Assembly (NCBI GenBank): GCA_009840355.1
Contig: VXNZ01000024.1
Span: 41,599 to 99,009 of the forward strand
Length of the DNA stretch: 57,411 bases
Source: Chloroflexota bacterium
GTDB lineage: Bacteria; Chloroflexota; Dehalococcoidia; Lucifugimonadales; JADFKI01
Reading direction: 5' to 3'
Part shown: positions 26,873-35,003 of the stretch, piece by piece
Numbering within the stretch: position 1 is the stretch's first letter
How the letters are laid out: the number at the start of each line of letters is the position of its first letter
Notes under the pieces: model-generated
The model's database searches: none
Told to the model about the DNA's origin: nothing
What the model saw: the letters and a program-made list of their open reading frames with translations, nothing else
Program-made: the position numbers and the translations under genes

Positions 26873-27442
26873 ATGGGGCTATTTAGCACACTGTTCGGGC
26901 GAAACAAGCTCAAGAAGCCGGATCGCGAGAAGTTCTTCTCCATCATCACTGCGGAGGTCTCGCTAAGCGGTAGGATGGACTTGCGCAGCACGCATAAGGC
27001 GGGCATCGTGTTCAACCCGGTCGAATCGTCGTTCTTCGAGAATCTGGACAGCGAAATCAGGTCGCTGTTAGAAGTGAGCGAGACCGCCACCGGCACGCAA
27101 TTCGAGGTCGTGGACGACACATTCGGCACGCGCTGGGCGTCGCTGGAAGACCGGGACTTCGAGGATCTCGTATCCACGATTCACCTGATAAGCGAGACGG
27201 TGATAGAGCACGGCTTCGCGGAGCGGCTGCTCGCGGCGGTGTTCGGCGTTCAGTACGAGGGTAGGGATGCGTACTGGATATACAACTACAAGCGCGGTAG
27301 ATTCTACCCGATGGTAATCACCGCGCCGCAGACGCGCGACAACGCCGCGGAAATGCGCCTCAGCGCCGTGATGGAACAGGAGAAAATCCCTGTGGAGCGC
27401 AGCCTAGAAAACTGGTACTCGCTCTGGGGCATTCCTTTTTAG
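26873..27442 (+). CDS. pspAB: PspA-associated protein PspAB
   Basis: 189 residues beginning MGLFSTLFGRNKLKKPDREK, with the conserved FEVVDDTFGTRWASLEDRDFEDLV centre and a YWIYNYKRGRFYPM segment, as in the PspAB family. The biochemical function is unknown; the family co-occurs with PspA, PspAA and HtpX. The start has GAGGAAAGG upstream. It follows htpX on the same strand after the inverted-repeat element and converges with pspAA. Confidence 0.8.
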   Translation: MGLFSTLFGRNKLKKPDREKFFSIITAEVSLSGRMDLRSTHKAGIVFNPVESSFFENLDSEIRSLLEVSETATGTQFEVVDDTFGTRWASLEDRDFEDLVSTIHLISETVIEHGFAERLLAAVFGVQYEGRDAYWIYNYKRGRFYPMVITAPQTRDNAAEMRLSAVMEQEKIPVERSLENWYSLWGIPF

Positions 27443-27464
27443 CGTGTTCAGCCCTTCCCCAAGT

Positions 27465-27557
27465 GTCACCCTGAACGAAGTGAAGGGTCTAAAATCGCTG
27501 TGTGGAAACAAGCCTGTTCGTAGTCAACGCGTTTAGAATTCTCGCTTCGCTCGAAAT
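27465..27557 (+). repeat. 93-bp intergenic repeat, copy B
   Basis: Second copy of the repeat at 15750-15843, in opposite orientation. It lies just after pspAB in the gap between the convergent pspAB and pspAA genes. The ends GTCACCCTGAACGAAGTGAA and CTCGCTTCGCTCGAAATG carry internal palindromes (TTCGCTTCGCTCGAA type). Confidence 0.8.
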
Positions 27558-27654
27558 GGCATGAACAATCGAAAGACCCTATGTCCCTCCCCCGATATAG
27601 GATGGTAGGTGGGCGTGAAACGCCTCGGCAGCCATATACTCGCTGCCCTGCCGG

Positions 27655-27933
27655 CTACCCCGCCACCAGTCCCTCTCCCACGAACATCTCTTCCGCTTCA
27701 AGCATCGTGATGTCCGGCTGTGGTAGCACAAGGTCGGATTCTACGAGTTCGTCTAATGGCACGGGGCTGCCTTTCTCGCGCACTAGGTCAAGCATCTGCT
27801 TCAGCACGCGGGCAAAGCCTTCGGCATCCTCTGCCGCGACGATTTCCACGAGTTCGTTGTCGATGGCGTTCAGGTCGTCGATGAACGCGCCGGGCAGGTC
27901 GTACTGCCCTTCCGTCAATATGCGGACTATCAT
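27655..27933 (-). CDS. pspAA: PspA-associated protein PspAA
   Basis: 92 residues, MIVRILTEGQYDLPGAFIDDLNAIDNELVE at the start and a C-terminal VESDLVLPQPDITMLEAEEMF with GEGLVAG, which is the PspAA pattern. PspAA proteins pair with PspA in membrane-stress response; the mechanism is unknown. It follows pspA on the same strand after about 205 nt, a gap that carries a palindromic repeat (27979-28010). Acidic and without membrane segments. Confidence 0.82.
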   Translation of the reverse strand: MIVRILTEGQYDLPGAFIDDLNAIDNELVEIVAAEDAEGFARVLKQMLDLVREKGSPVPLDELVESDLVLPQPDITMLEAEEMFVGEGLVAG

Positions 27934-27978
27934 ATAGTCAGTGCCTCTTCAGTCATTCCTATTCATAAATCCCTTTAT

Positions 27979-28010
27979 CCCTTCCTCCACCATGGAGGAA
28001 GTTTAGGGGG
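27979..28010. repeat. Dispersed short palindrome, copy 4
   Basis: CTTCCTCCA-CCA-TGGAGGAAG is a perfect 9-bp inverted repeat (27981-28001) followed by TTTAGGGGG, between pspA and pspAA. This is the cleanest copy of the family in the window. Confidence 0.65.
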
Positions 28011-28138
28011 CAGAACCTCGCAATGCATGCATGCCAGATTTCGCGGTAAAACTCTCGTCAGGCAATGCTTCGTCATTGCAAGGCATTCAGCAAGTCGTCT
28101 CAGCATCATTCGCGCGTTGCCATCATCGGCAACAGCGC

Positions 28139-28924
28139 TTATGTATCATCTCGTCTATTCCGTAGTGCGGCAAGTTCTTCTTCCACCGCATCGCCGGACG
28201 ACTGCGGCAGCGCCTGTCGTTCACCCGAGGGCACCTCGCCCTTGAGCGCGGCGAGTTCATCGTCCACATTCTGCTCTGCCATAAGCTGCGACAGTTCGCG
28301 GCTGAGCGGGTCGCCGCCTTGTCCGCTATAGTCGTCTAGCACGCCCAACTCGGCGAGTTCGTCGATGGCGCCTGCGCGCGCTCGCATATTCTCGGTCTTG
28401 TTCTCCGCGCGCTCTATGGCGAGCGAGACATCGCTCATCTCCTCAGAAATGCCCGACAGCGCCGAGCCGATCCGCACTTGCGCCTGCGCCGCGTTGTACT
28501 GCGCCTTCACCACTTCCTTGCGAGTGCGGAATGCCGCTACCTTCGCCTGCAAGCGCTGCTCCGCCTGCGTGAGCTTTTCCTGTTCCACTTCCAGGTCGGC
28601 AATCTGGTTGTCCAGCCCTTCGAGTTCCATCAGCGACGCCTGCTTGCGCTGCAACGCCATCCGAGCAAGGTCTTCGCGGCCTGCGCCCATCGCCTGCCGC
28701 GCCTGCCCGTCCAGCTTCACGATGCTGTCCTTGACCTTGGACGCTTGCAGTTCCAGACGGCGCTTTGCGGTAACCATCTCGACCACGCCGCGCTTCACAT
28801 CGCGCAGAGTTTCCATCTGCTTTTCGTACGCGTAATCCAGCGTCTCGTTAGGGTCTTCCGCATTGTCCAAAATTCGGTTCATCTTGGATTTCACGACCGT
28901 TGACATTCGGGAAAGTATGCCCAT
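28139..28924 (-). CDS. pspA: PspA/IM30 (ESCRT-III-like) membrane-stress protein
   Basis: 261 residues, MGILSRMSTVVKSKMNRILD amphipathic N-terminus followed by the long helical hairpin of PspA/Vipp1 (DYAYEKQMETLRDVKRGVVE, then heptad-rich coiled coils to about 180). PspA assembles on damaged membranes and maintains the proton barrier. The C-terminal 60 residues are an acidic, less ordered tail (LSRELSQLMAEQNVDDELAALK). GAGGTG precedes the ATG. It is upstream of pspAA and convergent with htpX-pspAB, so both transcription units probably respond to the same envelope signal. Confidence 0.93.
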   Translation of the reverse strand: MGILSRMSTVVKSKMNRILDNAEDPNETLDYAYEKQMETLRDVKRGVVEMVTAKRRLELQASKVKDSIVKLDGQARQAMGAGREDLARMALQRKQASLMELEGLDNQIADLEVEQEKLTQAEQRLQAKVAAFRTRKEVVKAQYNAAQAQVRIGSALSGISEEMSDVSLAIERAENKTENMRARAGAIDELAELGVLDDYSGQGGDPLSRELSQLMAEQNVDDELAALKGEVPSGERQALPQSSGDAVEEELAALRNRRDDT

Positions 28925-28987
28925 TTTTCACCTCGTCTTGCTTATGGGGCTTGCTGACTCTAGCTTGCTGAAATGCTGTGAAGTGCG

Positions 28988-29167
28988 CTAATACCGGTCT
29001 TTATTGCCACTAAACACTTGGATAAGCCCCACCACGCCAAAGACCACGCCGGCGACAAGCGCAATCCAGCCCAATATGGTCAGAATGAATTGCAGAATGC
29101 CGACAATAAGCAAAATGCCCACTCCCACGAGGATAAGCCCCGCAACAATCATCGCGCCACTGCTCAC
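28988..29167 (-). CDS. Small two-helix membrane protein
   Basis: 59 residues from a GTG at 29167, chosen because AGGAGG lies five bases before it; the frame is open much further upstream but lacks coding character. Two hydrophobic helices (about 6-27 and 28-50) end in a polar GNKDRY tail. It resembles small DUF6131-type proteins. It sits just upstream of pspA on the same strand (63 nt) and may be part of the stress operon. The 29168-29443 gap beyond it holds no recognised gene. Confidence 0.65.
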   Translation of the reverse strand: MSSGAMIVAGLILVGVGILLIVGILQFILTILGWIALVAGVVFGVVGLIQVFSGNKDRY

Positions 29168-29443
29168 AGCCGCCTCCTGTTTGTATGCTGAATAGAATTT
29201 TGTATCCTGAATTAGGATTAGAATATATCCCAATTCTATCACAATGGAACAAGCCACATTTAGCGGCAATCTCAACCCATCCGTCCCATCAATTCTTGTC
29301 AAATCCGCCAAAGCGCTAATCGTCATTCGGACCGGCGTGAGGGAATCTGAGGAGCGTGTCATGAAAGCCGCGTCAGGTATGATGGGGCAGTCTGATAAAC
29401 TCGCCCAAATGCGCAGTCCATTAACTTCGTAGGAACCGGAGGA

Positions 29444-30694
29444 TCAGAACACAGTTACTGGGTGCGGCAGAGGCTGGTTGAACAGATAGCCTTTTTCGTT
29501 GAAGGGTATGGCGTCCGGCTGGGTGTTCCCCTGAGTATCGGTGGCGCGCGTCATTATCGTATGTTCGCCGGATTGGGCGTTCCAAGCGAACTCGAATCGC
29601 GCCCATGAGTATTGCACTTGTGGCTCCAGAATAGTTGCAGAATGCCACGCACTGCCGGAATCGTCGCTCCACTCTACAGAGGCAATACTGCCGTTAGGCG
29701 AATGCGCGTATCCGTGTATTCGGTGCGAGCCTACAGTTAACTTGGCGGGCCATGGCAACGCAAGGGCGCTTTTGATATTTTGGGTGGTTACCACTTCGCC
29801 CTGCGCCTCGCCTTGCGCGGGATAATCGTCTCCGATCAGCACATAAGACGTCGTGTTGTTGCGCGTCCAGATGTCGGCATACGACACCTCGATGCGGCCG
29901 AGCCACTTTATGCTGGAACTGCCCACCCATCCGGGTAGCAAGGCTCGAAGCGGATAGCCGTGGTCTTTCGGTAGGACATCTCCGTTCAGAGCGTAAGCCA
30001 GTAGGGTGTCGGGGTGCATCGCCTTATCGACAGGTACGACACGGCGGAAACCGCCTTCCGGGGATTCGGTGTCCTGTCCAATCAAGAGAACACTGGTAGC
30101 GTCGTCCGTGATACCTGCCAGAGTGAGCACATCCCTGAGCGAGACGCCTGTCCACTCAGCGTTGCCGATGGCGCCTGTCATCCACTGGGTGCCCTTTGCC
30201 GCTTGCCCGTTTACGAGGTCGAACATGGCGCGGTGGTTGCCGGCGCATTCCAAGTATGACACTACCGTACGGCTGGGGAGATTTCTTATGCGGTCGTATG
30301 ACAGTTGCATAGGGTTGGCAACGGCGTCTCCCTCGATTGCCAATCGCCATTGCGATGCGTCTATGTCCACGCTCACGGAATTGTTACGCACGAAGAAGAG
30401 ATGGCGGGGAGTTATCAGTCCCTGCATGTTCTCAAGGTGGGCTTCAAGGCCCTTGTCCTCATGCCGGATAAACGTCGCCGTGTCCTTAAACCAAGCGGAC
30501 TTCTCCTCGGATGATACGGGCTGCCCTTGTTCGAGGGCGGGCGTTGCAGCTTTGTCGGATGCGCTCCAATCACCGCATGCGGCAAGCACTGCGGCTGCGC
30601 CACCGGCGGATAGCAGCGCTAGGAACCGGCGGCGGGTGATGCCATGCGCCTTCGCAGACTTCCATAGATGGCGTGATTCTATTGATGCGGTCAT
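29444..30694 (-). CDS. Tat-exported molybdopterin oxidoreductase, sulfite oxidase-like
   Basis: About 416 residues. A twin-arginine signal (ITRRRFLALLSAG) ends in LAAC, suggesting a Tat lipoprotein anchored outside. The Mo-pterin domain carries the ligand Cys150 in YLECAGNHR and the pattern GVSLRDVL...GQDTESPEGGFRRVVP, and ends with a Mo-co dimerisation immunoglobulin-like domain (SVEWSDDSGSAWHSATI). The family oxidises sulfite or reduces oxidised methionine; a cytochrome partner is not visible. The ATG at 30694 has GAGAGG close upstream (2-base spacing), a weak point in the start call. Confidence 0.9.
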   Translation of the reverse strand: MTASIESRHLWKSAKAHGITRRRFLALLSAGGAAAVLAACGDWSASDKAATPALEQGQPVSSEEKSAWFKDTATFIRHEDKGLEAHLENMQGLITPRHLFFVRNNSVSVDIDASQWRLAIEGDAVANPMQLSYDRIRNLPSRTVVSYLECAGNHRAMFDLVNGQAAKGTQWMTGAIGNAEWTGVSLRDVLTLAGITDDATSVLLIGQDTESPEGGFRRVVPVDKAMHPDTLLAYALNGDVLPKDHGYPLRALLPGWVGSSSIKWLGRIEVSYADIWTRNNTTSYVLIGDDYPAQGEAQGEVVTTQNIKSALALPWPAKLTVGSHRIHGYAHSPNGSIASVEWSDDSGSAWHSATILEPQVQYSWARFEFAWNAQSGEHTIMTRATDTQGNTQPDAIPFNEKGYLFNQPLPHPVTVF

Positions 30695-30806
30695 TTCCTC
30701 TCGGCACACTTCCTAGATGTACTCAGGCGGCGCAATCAAATAATGGGCGCAGGGCAACAAGCGCAGGGAATGGTTGAATATAGGTAAGATAATACATGGA
30801 GCGTGG

Positions 30807-30835
30807 TTGTCAAGATTTAGAATTGCTTATATCAG
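30807..30835 (+). promoter_or_regulatory. Sigma70-type promoter candidate for the coxMSL-like operon
   Basis: TTGTCA (30807-30812), 17 bp spacer and TATCAG (30830-30835), about 140 nt before the first gene. The -10 is a moderate match. A GGTAGCGTTTC end-sequence follows directly at 30841. Confidence 0.4.
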
Positions 30836-30840
30836 TAGTA

Positions 30841-30851
30841 GGTAGCGTTTC
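30841..30851 (+). repeat. Solitary copy of the GGTAGCGTTTC element end
   Basis: Identical to the first 11 bases of the inverted-repeat element at 26617-26760, here without a matching opposite end. It may be a remnant or single end of the same family. Confidence 0.45.
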
Positions 30852-30972
30852 GGCTTCCCAATGCGTTGTCCAATAAAAGAAGGTTTGATATACTTACCGC
30901 GTTTGTGGGAGAATGCCCAAATGCAGGCGTGAACAGAAAACTTCGCGCAAATTCGAGAAAGGAGGTGGGATA

Positions 30973-31848
30973 TTGCACTGGATAGATTTCACCAGTCCCC
31001 ACTCGGTTAGAGAAGCGGTTGAACTGCTAAGCGACGCAAACGGAAGCGCGCGCGTGTTGGCGGGAGGAACCGACCTGTTGGTCCAGCTTAGGGGCGGCAG
31101 GTTTGACGACGTAAACCTCGTCGTGGACGGCAAGAACATACCCGAGCTCAACGAGATTACCTACGACCCGGAGGGGGGTCTGACTCTCGGCGCGGCTGTT
31201 CCTTGCTACAGGATTTATGGCAACGCGGCGATTTCGCGCGCGTACCCCGGGCTTATAGACTCCGCATCCCTCATCGGAGGTACACAGATTCAGGGCAGGG
31301 CGTCTTTCGGCGGCAACCTCTGCAACTCCACACCCAGCGGAGACTCCATTCCGGCGATGATCGCGCACAGCGCCGTCGCCAATATCGCAGGTCCCGATGG
31401 TCATCGGCATGTGGCGGTAGAGGACTTCTGCACGGGTCCGGGCAGCAATGTGCTCGGTAACGGCGAGATGCTGGTATCCATCAGTTTCCCTGCTCCGACC
31501 AGCGGATTTGGCGCGAACTACATGCGCTTCATCCCGCGCAACGAGATGGACATCGCAGTCGCCGGCGCAGGCACCTCGATCGTGCTTGATGGCGATACCA
31601 TCAAGTCGGCGCGCGTGGCTCTCGCAGCCGTCGCACCCACGCCGCTCTATGTATCCGCAATTGGCGACGCCATAGCAGGCAAGCCCGCCAACGATGATAC
31701 GCTGGCAGAGGCGGGACAGATGGCGAAGGACGCCGCTACCCCCATCACCGACATGCGCGGTACCATCGAATATAGAAAGCATCTGTGCGATGTGCTTACC
31801 CGGCGCTCGCTGCAGATTGCGATTGACCGAGCTAAGGAGAATGCTTAA
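30973..31848 (+). CDS. FAD-binding subunit of a xanthine dehydrogenase-family enzyme (CoxM-like)
   Basis: 291 residues from a TTG at 30973 with AGGAGG seven bases before. The FAD domain shows VLAGGTDLLVQLRGG, IGGTQIQGRASFGGNLCNSTPSGDS and a C-terminal CO-dehydrogenase flavoprotein region. It transfers electrons from the 2Fe-2S subunit to an acceptor. The stop overlaps the next start (TAATG), so the three subunit genes are translationally coupled. This is a molybdenum hydroxylase set, not necessarily a CO dehydrogenase. Confidence 0.9.
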   Translation: MHWIDFTSPHSVREAVELLSDANGSARVLAGGTDLLVQLRGGRFDDVNLVVDGKNIPELNEITYDPEGGLTLGAAVPCYRIYGNAAISRAYPGLIDSASLIGGTQIQGRASFGGNLCNSTPSGDSIPAMIAHSAVANIAGPDGHRHVAVEDFCTGPGSNVLGNGEMLVSISFPAPTSGFGANYMRFIPRNEMDIAVAGAGTSIVLDGDTIKSARVALAAVAPTPLYVSAIGDAIAGKPANDDTLAEAGQMAKDAATPITDMRGTIEYRKHLCDVLTRRSLQIAIDRAKENA

Positions 31849-32333
31849 TGCCCGGAAAGACTTATGTTCAGACCAGAATCAACGGCGAACCCGTGGACTT
31901 CCTCGCGGAGCCGCGTCAGAGCCTGCTCGAGTGCCTGCGTGATGTCATAGGCCTGACCGGTTCTAAGGAAGGCTGCAACGACGGCAACTGCGGCGCCTGC
32001 ACCGTCGAGATGGATGGCAGAATTGTCACACCCTGCCTCGTGCTCGGCGTCGAAGCCGAGGGCAGCGACATTACCACCATCGAAGGCATCGCTGACGGCA
32101 GCGAGCTCCACCCCGTACAGCAGGCGTTCCTGGAGAACGCGGCATTGCAGTGCGGTATCTGCACGCCCGGCTTCATAGTAGCGACGAAAGCGCTGCTTGA
32201 TCACAACCCCGACCCGACCGAACACGAGATACGCTTCTGGCTGGCGAACAATCTCTGCCGCTGCACCGGCTACGACAAGATTGTGCGCGCAGTCCAGGAC
32301 GCGGCGAGCCGAATGCAGGAGGCGAGCGCATGA
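31848..32333 (+). CDS. 2Fe-2S subunit of a xanthine dehydrogenase-family enzyme (CoxS-like)
   Basis: 161 residues with two 2Fe-2S clusters. The plant-type cluster uses Cys43, 48, 51 and 63 (GCNDGNCGAC) and the second Cys102, 105, 137 and 139 (QCGICTPGF, NLCRCTGY). It links the molybdenum site to the FAD subunit. Its ATG overlaps the coxM-like stop, and its end overlaps the large subunit start (ATGA). Confidence 0.95.
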   Translation: MPGKTYVQTRINGEPVDFLAEPRQSLLECLRDVIGLTGSKEGCNDGNCGACTVEMDGRIVTPCLVLGVEAEGSDITTIEGIADGSELHPVQQAFLENAALQCGICTPGFIVATKALLDHNPDPTEHEIRFWLANNLCRCTGYDKIVRAVQDAASRMQEASA

Positions 32334-34627
32334 CGACTACGACCGACTACGAGAGAAATATGATCCTCTCCAGCCAGGAATACAATGTGGTCGGTACTCG
32401 ACCCATTCGACACGACGGCGCGGATAAGGTGACGGGTCGCGCGCTCTACGGAGCGGACTTTGACACGGCCGGTCTGCTGCACGGCAAGGTGCTGCGAAGC
32501 CCCCATGCACACGCGAACATCGTGTCCATCGATACCAGCGCGGCGGAAGCGCTGCCCGGCGTTCATGCCGTGGTTACCTTCGACGACTTCCCGCAGGTGA
32601 CGGACGACACCGTTGACTTCGGCGAAGAAGTTACGACGCTCCACGACTTGCAGTCCAACATACTCGCCCGGCATAAGGCGCTGTATAAGGGACACGCAAT
32701 CGCGGCGGTTGCGGCATCCAACCCGCACATCGCCGAAGAAGCGGTAAAACTCATCAAGGTCGATTACGAAGTGCTGCCGTCCGTGATGACCGCGCCGGAA
32801 GCCATGGCAGACGACGCGCCCATCCTTCACGAAAGCATGCGCACGAACGAACTCGGCGCCACCGTTGACGACAAGCCGAGCAATGTCGCGCAGCACTTCC
32901 AGCATGTCAAGGGCGACATCGATGCAGGCTTTGGCGAAGCCGATGTCATCGTGGAACGTGAATTCAACACCGTAACGGTTCACCAGGGCTACATCGAGCC
33001 GCACGCGGCATCCGCGTTCTGGAACACCGACGGCAGGCTGCATATCTGGTGCAGCACGCAGGGCGCATTCCCTGCGCGCGACGCCACGGCACAGGTGCTT
33101 ATGCTGCCCGTGTCGCAGGTGCGCGTAACACCGATGGAAATCGGCGGCGGCTTCGGCGGCAAGATTCCCGTTTACCTAGAGCCGGTCGCCGCGATGCTCT
33201 CTAAGAAGAGCGGCAGGGCGGTCAAGCTCGTTATGAGCCGCGCGGATGTGTTTGAGGCATCCGGTCCCACCTGTGGCTCCAACATGAAGGTGAAGATTGG
33301 CGCAAAGCACGACGGTACGATTACCGCGATGCAGTCCTACCTCGCATTCGAGGCGGGCGCATACGCCGGCTCGCCCGTTGGCGCAGGCGCGCAGTGCGTT
33401 TTCGCCGCATACGATGTCGAAAACGCCGTTATCGACGGCTACGATGTCGTGGTCAACAAGCCGAAGACCGCGGCATACCGAGCGCCCGGTGCGCCAAACG
33501 CCGCATTCGCTTGTGAGCAAGCCGTCGACGAGTTGGCTATTAAGCTCGGTATGGACCCGATAGACCTCCGCCTGAAGAACGCGTCCGTGGAAGGCACGCG
33601 CAGGCCCGACGGCACGGTCTTCCCGCGCATCGGCTGCGTGGAAGTGCTGGAAGCGATGAAGAATCACCCGCACTACAGCGCGCCGCTTGGCGAGAATCAG
33701 GGTCGCGGCGTTGCCGTTGGCTACTGGTTCAATGTCGGCTTTGAGTCCGCGGTGAACATCGCGGTCAACGCGGACGGCACGATTACGCTGGTCGAAGGTT
33801 CGACCGACATCGGCGGCAGCCGCGCGTCCATCGCGATGCAGGCGGCTGAAGTACTAGGCATCCCCGCAGAGAGCGTTCGCCCGTCCGTCGTGGACACCGA
33901 CTCCGTTGGCTTCACTGCCGTAACGGGTGGCAGTCGTACAACATACGCCACGGGTTGGGCAGCATACGACGCGGCCATGGATGTCAAGCAGAAGATGATC
34001 GAGCGTGCCGCGACTATCTGGGATGTGGACGCTGATTCCATCGAAATGAAGGACGGCGTGTTGCAGTCTGCCAGCGATCCTGAACTCAATATGAGCTTCA
34101 GCGACCTCGCCGCTCAGATGGGCGGCACAGGCGGTCCGATCGTTGGCACGGCAAGCCGCAATGCAGGCGGCATGGGCGTTGGCGGCGGCTCGTTCGCCGG
34201 CAACATCGTGGATGTCGAGGTGGACCCGGCAACCGGCAAGACCGAAGTTACGCGCTTCACCGTCGTGCAGGACGCCGGCAAGGCTATCCACCCGAGCTAT
34301 GTCGAAGGGCAGATGCAGGGCGGCAGCGTGCAGGGCATCGGCTGGGCGCTCAACGAAGAGTATTACATGACCGACGATGGCACTATGGCGAATTCCACGC
34401 TGCTGGACTATCGCATGCCCACCTCGCTTGACCTGCCGATGATCGACACGGTCATAGTGGAAGTGCCGAGCGACCATCCCTTCGGCGTGCGCGGCGTGGG
34501 CGAAGCGAACATCGTGCCGCCTACCCCGGCTATCGCCAACGCTGTCCACAGCGCCACCGGCATTCGCATGGAAAGGCTGCCGATGAGCCCGGTCGCGATT
34601 ATGGAAGAGACTTGGAAGCAGAGCTAG
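32330..34627 (+). CDS. Molybdopterin-binding subunit of a xanthine dehydrogenase-family enzyme (CoxL-like)
   Basis: 765 residues. Molybdopterin cytosine dinucleotide site motifs include GGGFGGK, the substrate-loop AYRAPGAP and the catalytic Glu in GVRGVGEANI near residue 725. The loop is not AYxCSFR (form I CO dehydrogenase) or AYRGAGR (form II), so CO oxidation is unlikely; the AYRAPGAP type is shared by many hydroxylases of N-heterocycles, aldehydes or aromatic acids. It is the third gene of a coupled operon and is followed four bases later by a MoaD/ThiS-like protein, perhaps for cofactor sulfuration. Confidence 0.93.
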   Translation: MTTTTDYERNMILSSQEYNVVGTRPIRHDGADKVTGRALYGADFDTAGLLHGKVLRSPHAHANIVSIDTSAAEALPGVHAVVTFDDFPQVTDDTVDFGEEVTTLHDLQSNILARHKALYKGHAIAAVAASNPHIAEEAVKLIKVDYEVLPSVMTAPEAMADDAPILHESMRTNELGATVDDKPSNVAQHFQHVKGDIDAGFGEADVIVEREFNTVTVHQGYIEPHAASAFWNTDGRLHIWCSTQGAFPARDATAQVLMLPVSQVRVTPMEIGGGFGGKIPVYLEPVAAMLSKKSGRAVKLVMSRADVFEASGPTCGSNMKVKIGAKHDGTITAMQSYLAFEAGAYAGSPVGAGAQCVFAAYDVENAVIDGYDVVVNKPKTAAYRAPGAPNAAFACEQAVDELAIKLGMDPIDLRLKNASVEGTRRPDGTVFPRIGCVEVLEAMKNHPHYSAPLGENQGRGVAVGYWFNVGFESAVNIAVNADGTITLVEGSTDIGGSRASIAMQAAEVLGIPAESVRPSVVDTDSVGFTAVTGGSRTTYATGWAAYDAAMDVKQKMIERAATIWDVDADSIEMKDGVLQSASDPELNMSFSDLAAQMGGTGGPIVGTASRNAGGMGVGGGSFAGNIVDVEVDPATGKTEVTRFTVVQDAGKAIHPSYVEGQMQGGSVQGIGWALNEEYYMTDDGTMANSTLLDYRMPTSLDLPMIDTVIVEVPSDHPFGVRGVGEANIVPPTPAIANAVHSATGIRMERLPMSPVAIMEETWKQS

Positions 34628-34631
34628 TGCT

Positions 34632-34898
34632 ATGGCGACAGTATTCGTTCCTTCTCTGATGCAGAGCCTCACGGACGGCAAGACGCGAGTGCAGATTCCG
34701 GGCGCGACAGTTCGACAGATCATCAACAATCTGGAGAGCGAGTACCCGGGGTTCAAGGCGCGGCTGGTCGAAGACGATCGCGTCAAGCCGAACATATCTG
34801 TAGCGGTTGACGGCGAGGTTACGCCCTTGGGCATGCTGGAAAAGGTGAATGAAGACAGCGAGGTGCATTTTTTGCCCGCCATCGGTGGCGGCGCATAG
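34632..34898 (+). CDS. MoaD/ThiS-family sulfur-carrier-like protein
   Basis: 88 residues with the ubiquitin-like fold pattern MATVFVPSLMQSLTDGKTRV, GATVRQIINNLESEYPGF and a C-terminal VHFLPAIGGGA. Sulfur carriers normally end in a free Gly-Gly that is thiocarboxylated; here an Ala follows GGG, so the terminal residue must be removed or the protein has another role. It starts four bases after the large hydroxylase subunit, so it is part of that operon and may supply sulfur for the molybdenum cofactor. Confidence 0.82.
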   Translation: MATVFVPSLMQSLTDGKTRVQIPGATVRQIINNLESEYPGFKARLVEDDRVKPNISVAVDGEVTPLGMLEKVNEDSEVHFLPAIGGGA

Positions 34899-35003
34899 CG
34901 CCCTCATTGCCGCGAGCCAAGGCACATATAGACGGGCCGATGACACCGAAATGCGGTGCGTCGGCTCGTTCTGCATACAAATGATCCTTGAATTGGAAGT
35001 GAA

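Noticed and set aside
32330-34627. Carbon monoxide dehydrogenase (CoxL form I or II)
   Set aside because: The active-site loop is AYRAPGAP, not AYxCSFR or AYRGAGR, so CO oxidation is not supported even though the operon is coxMSL-like.
33854-34882. 342-codon frame opposite the large molybdenum hydroxylase subunit
   Set aside because: Antisense to a conserved gene and the following MoaD-like gene; no recognisable protein.
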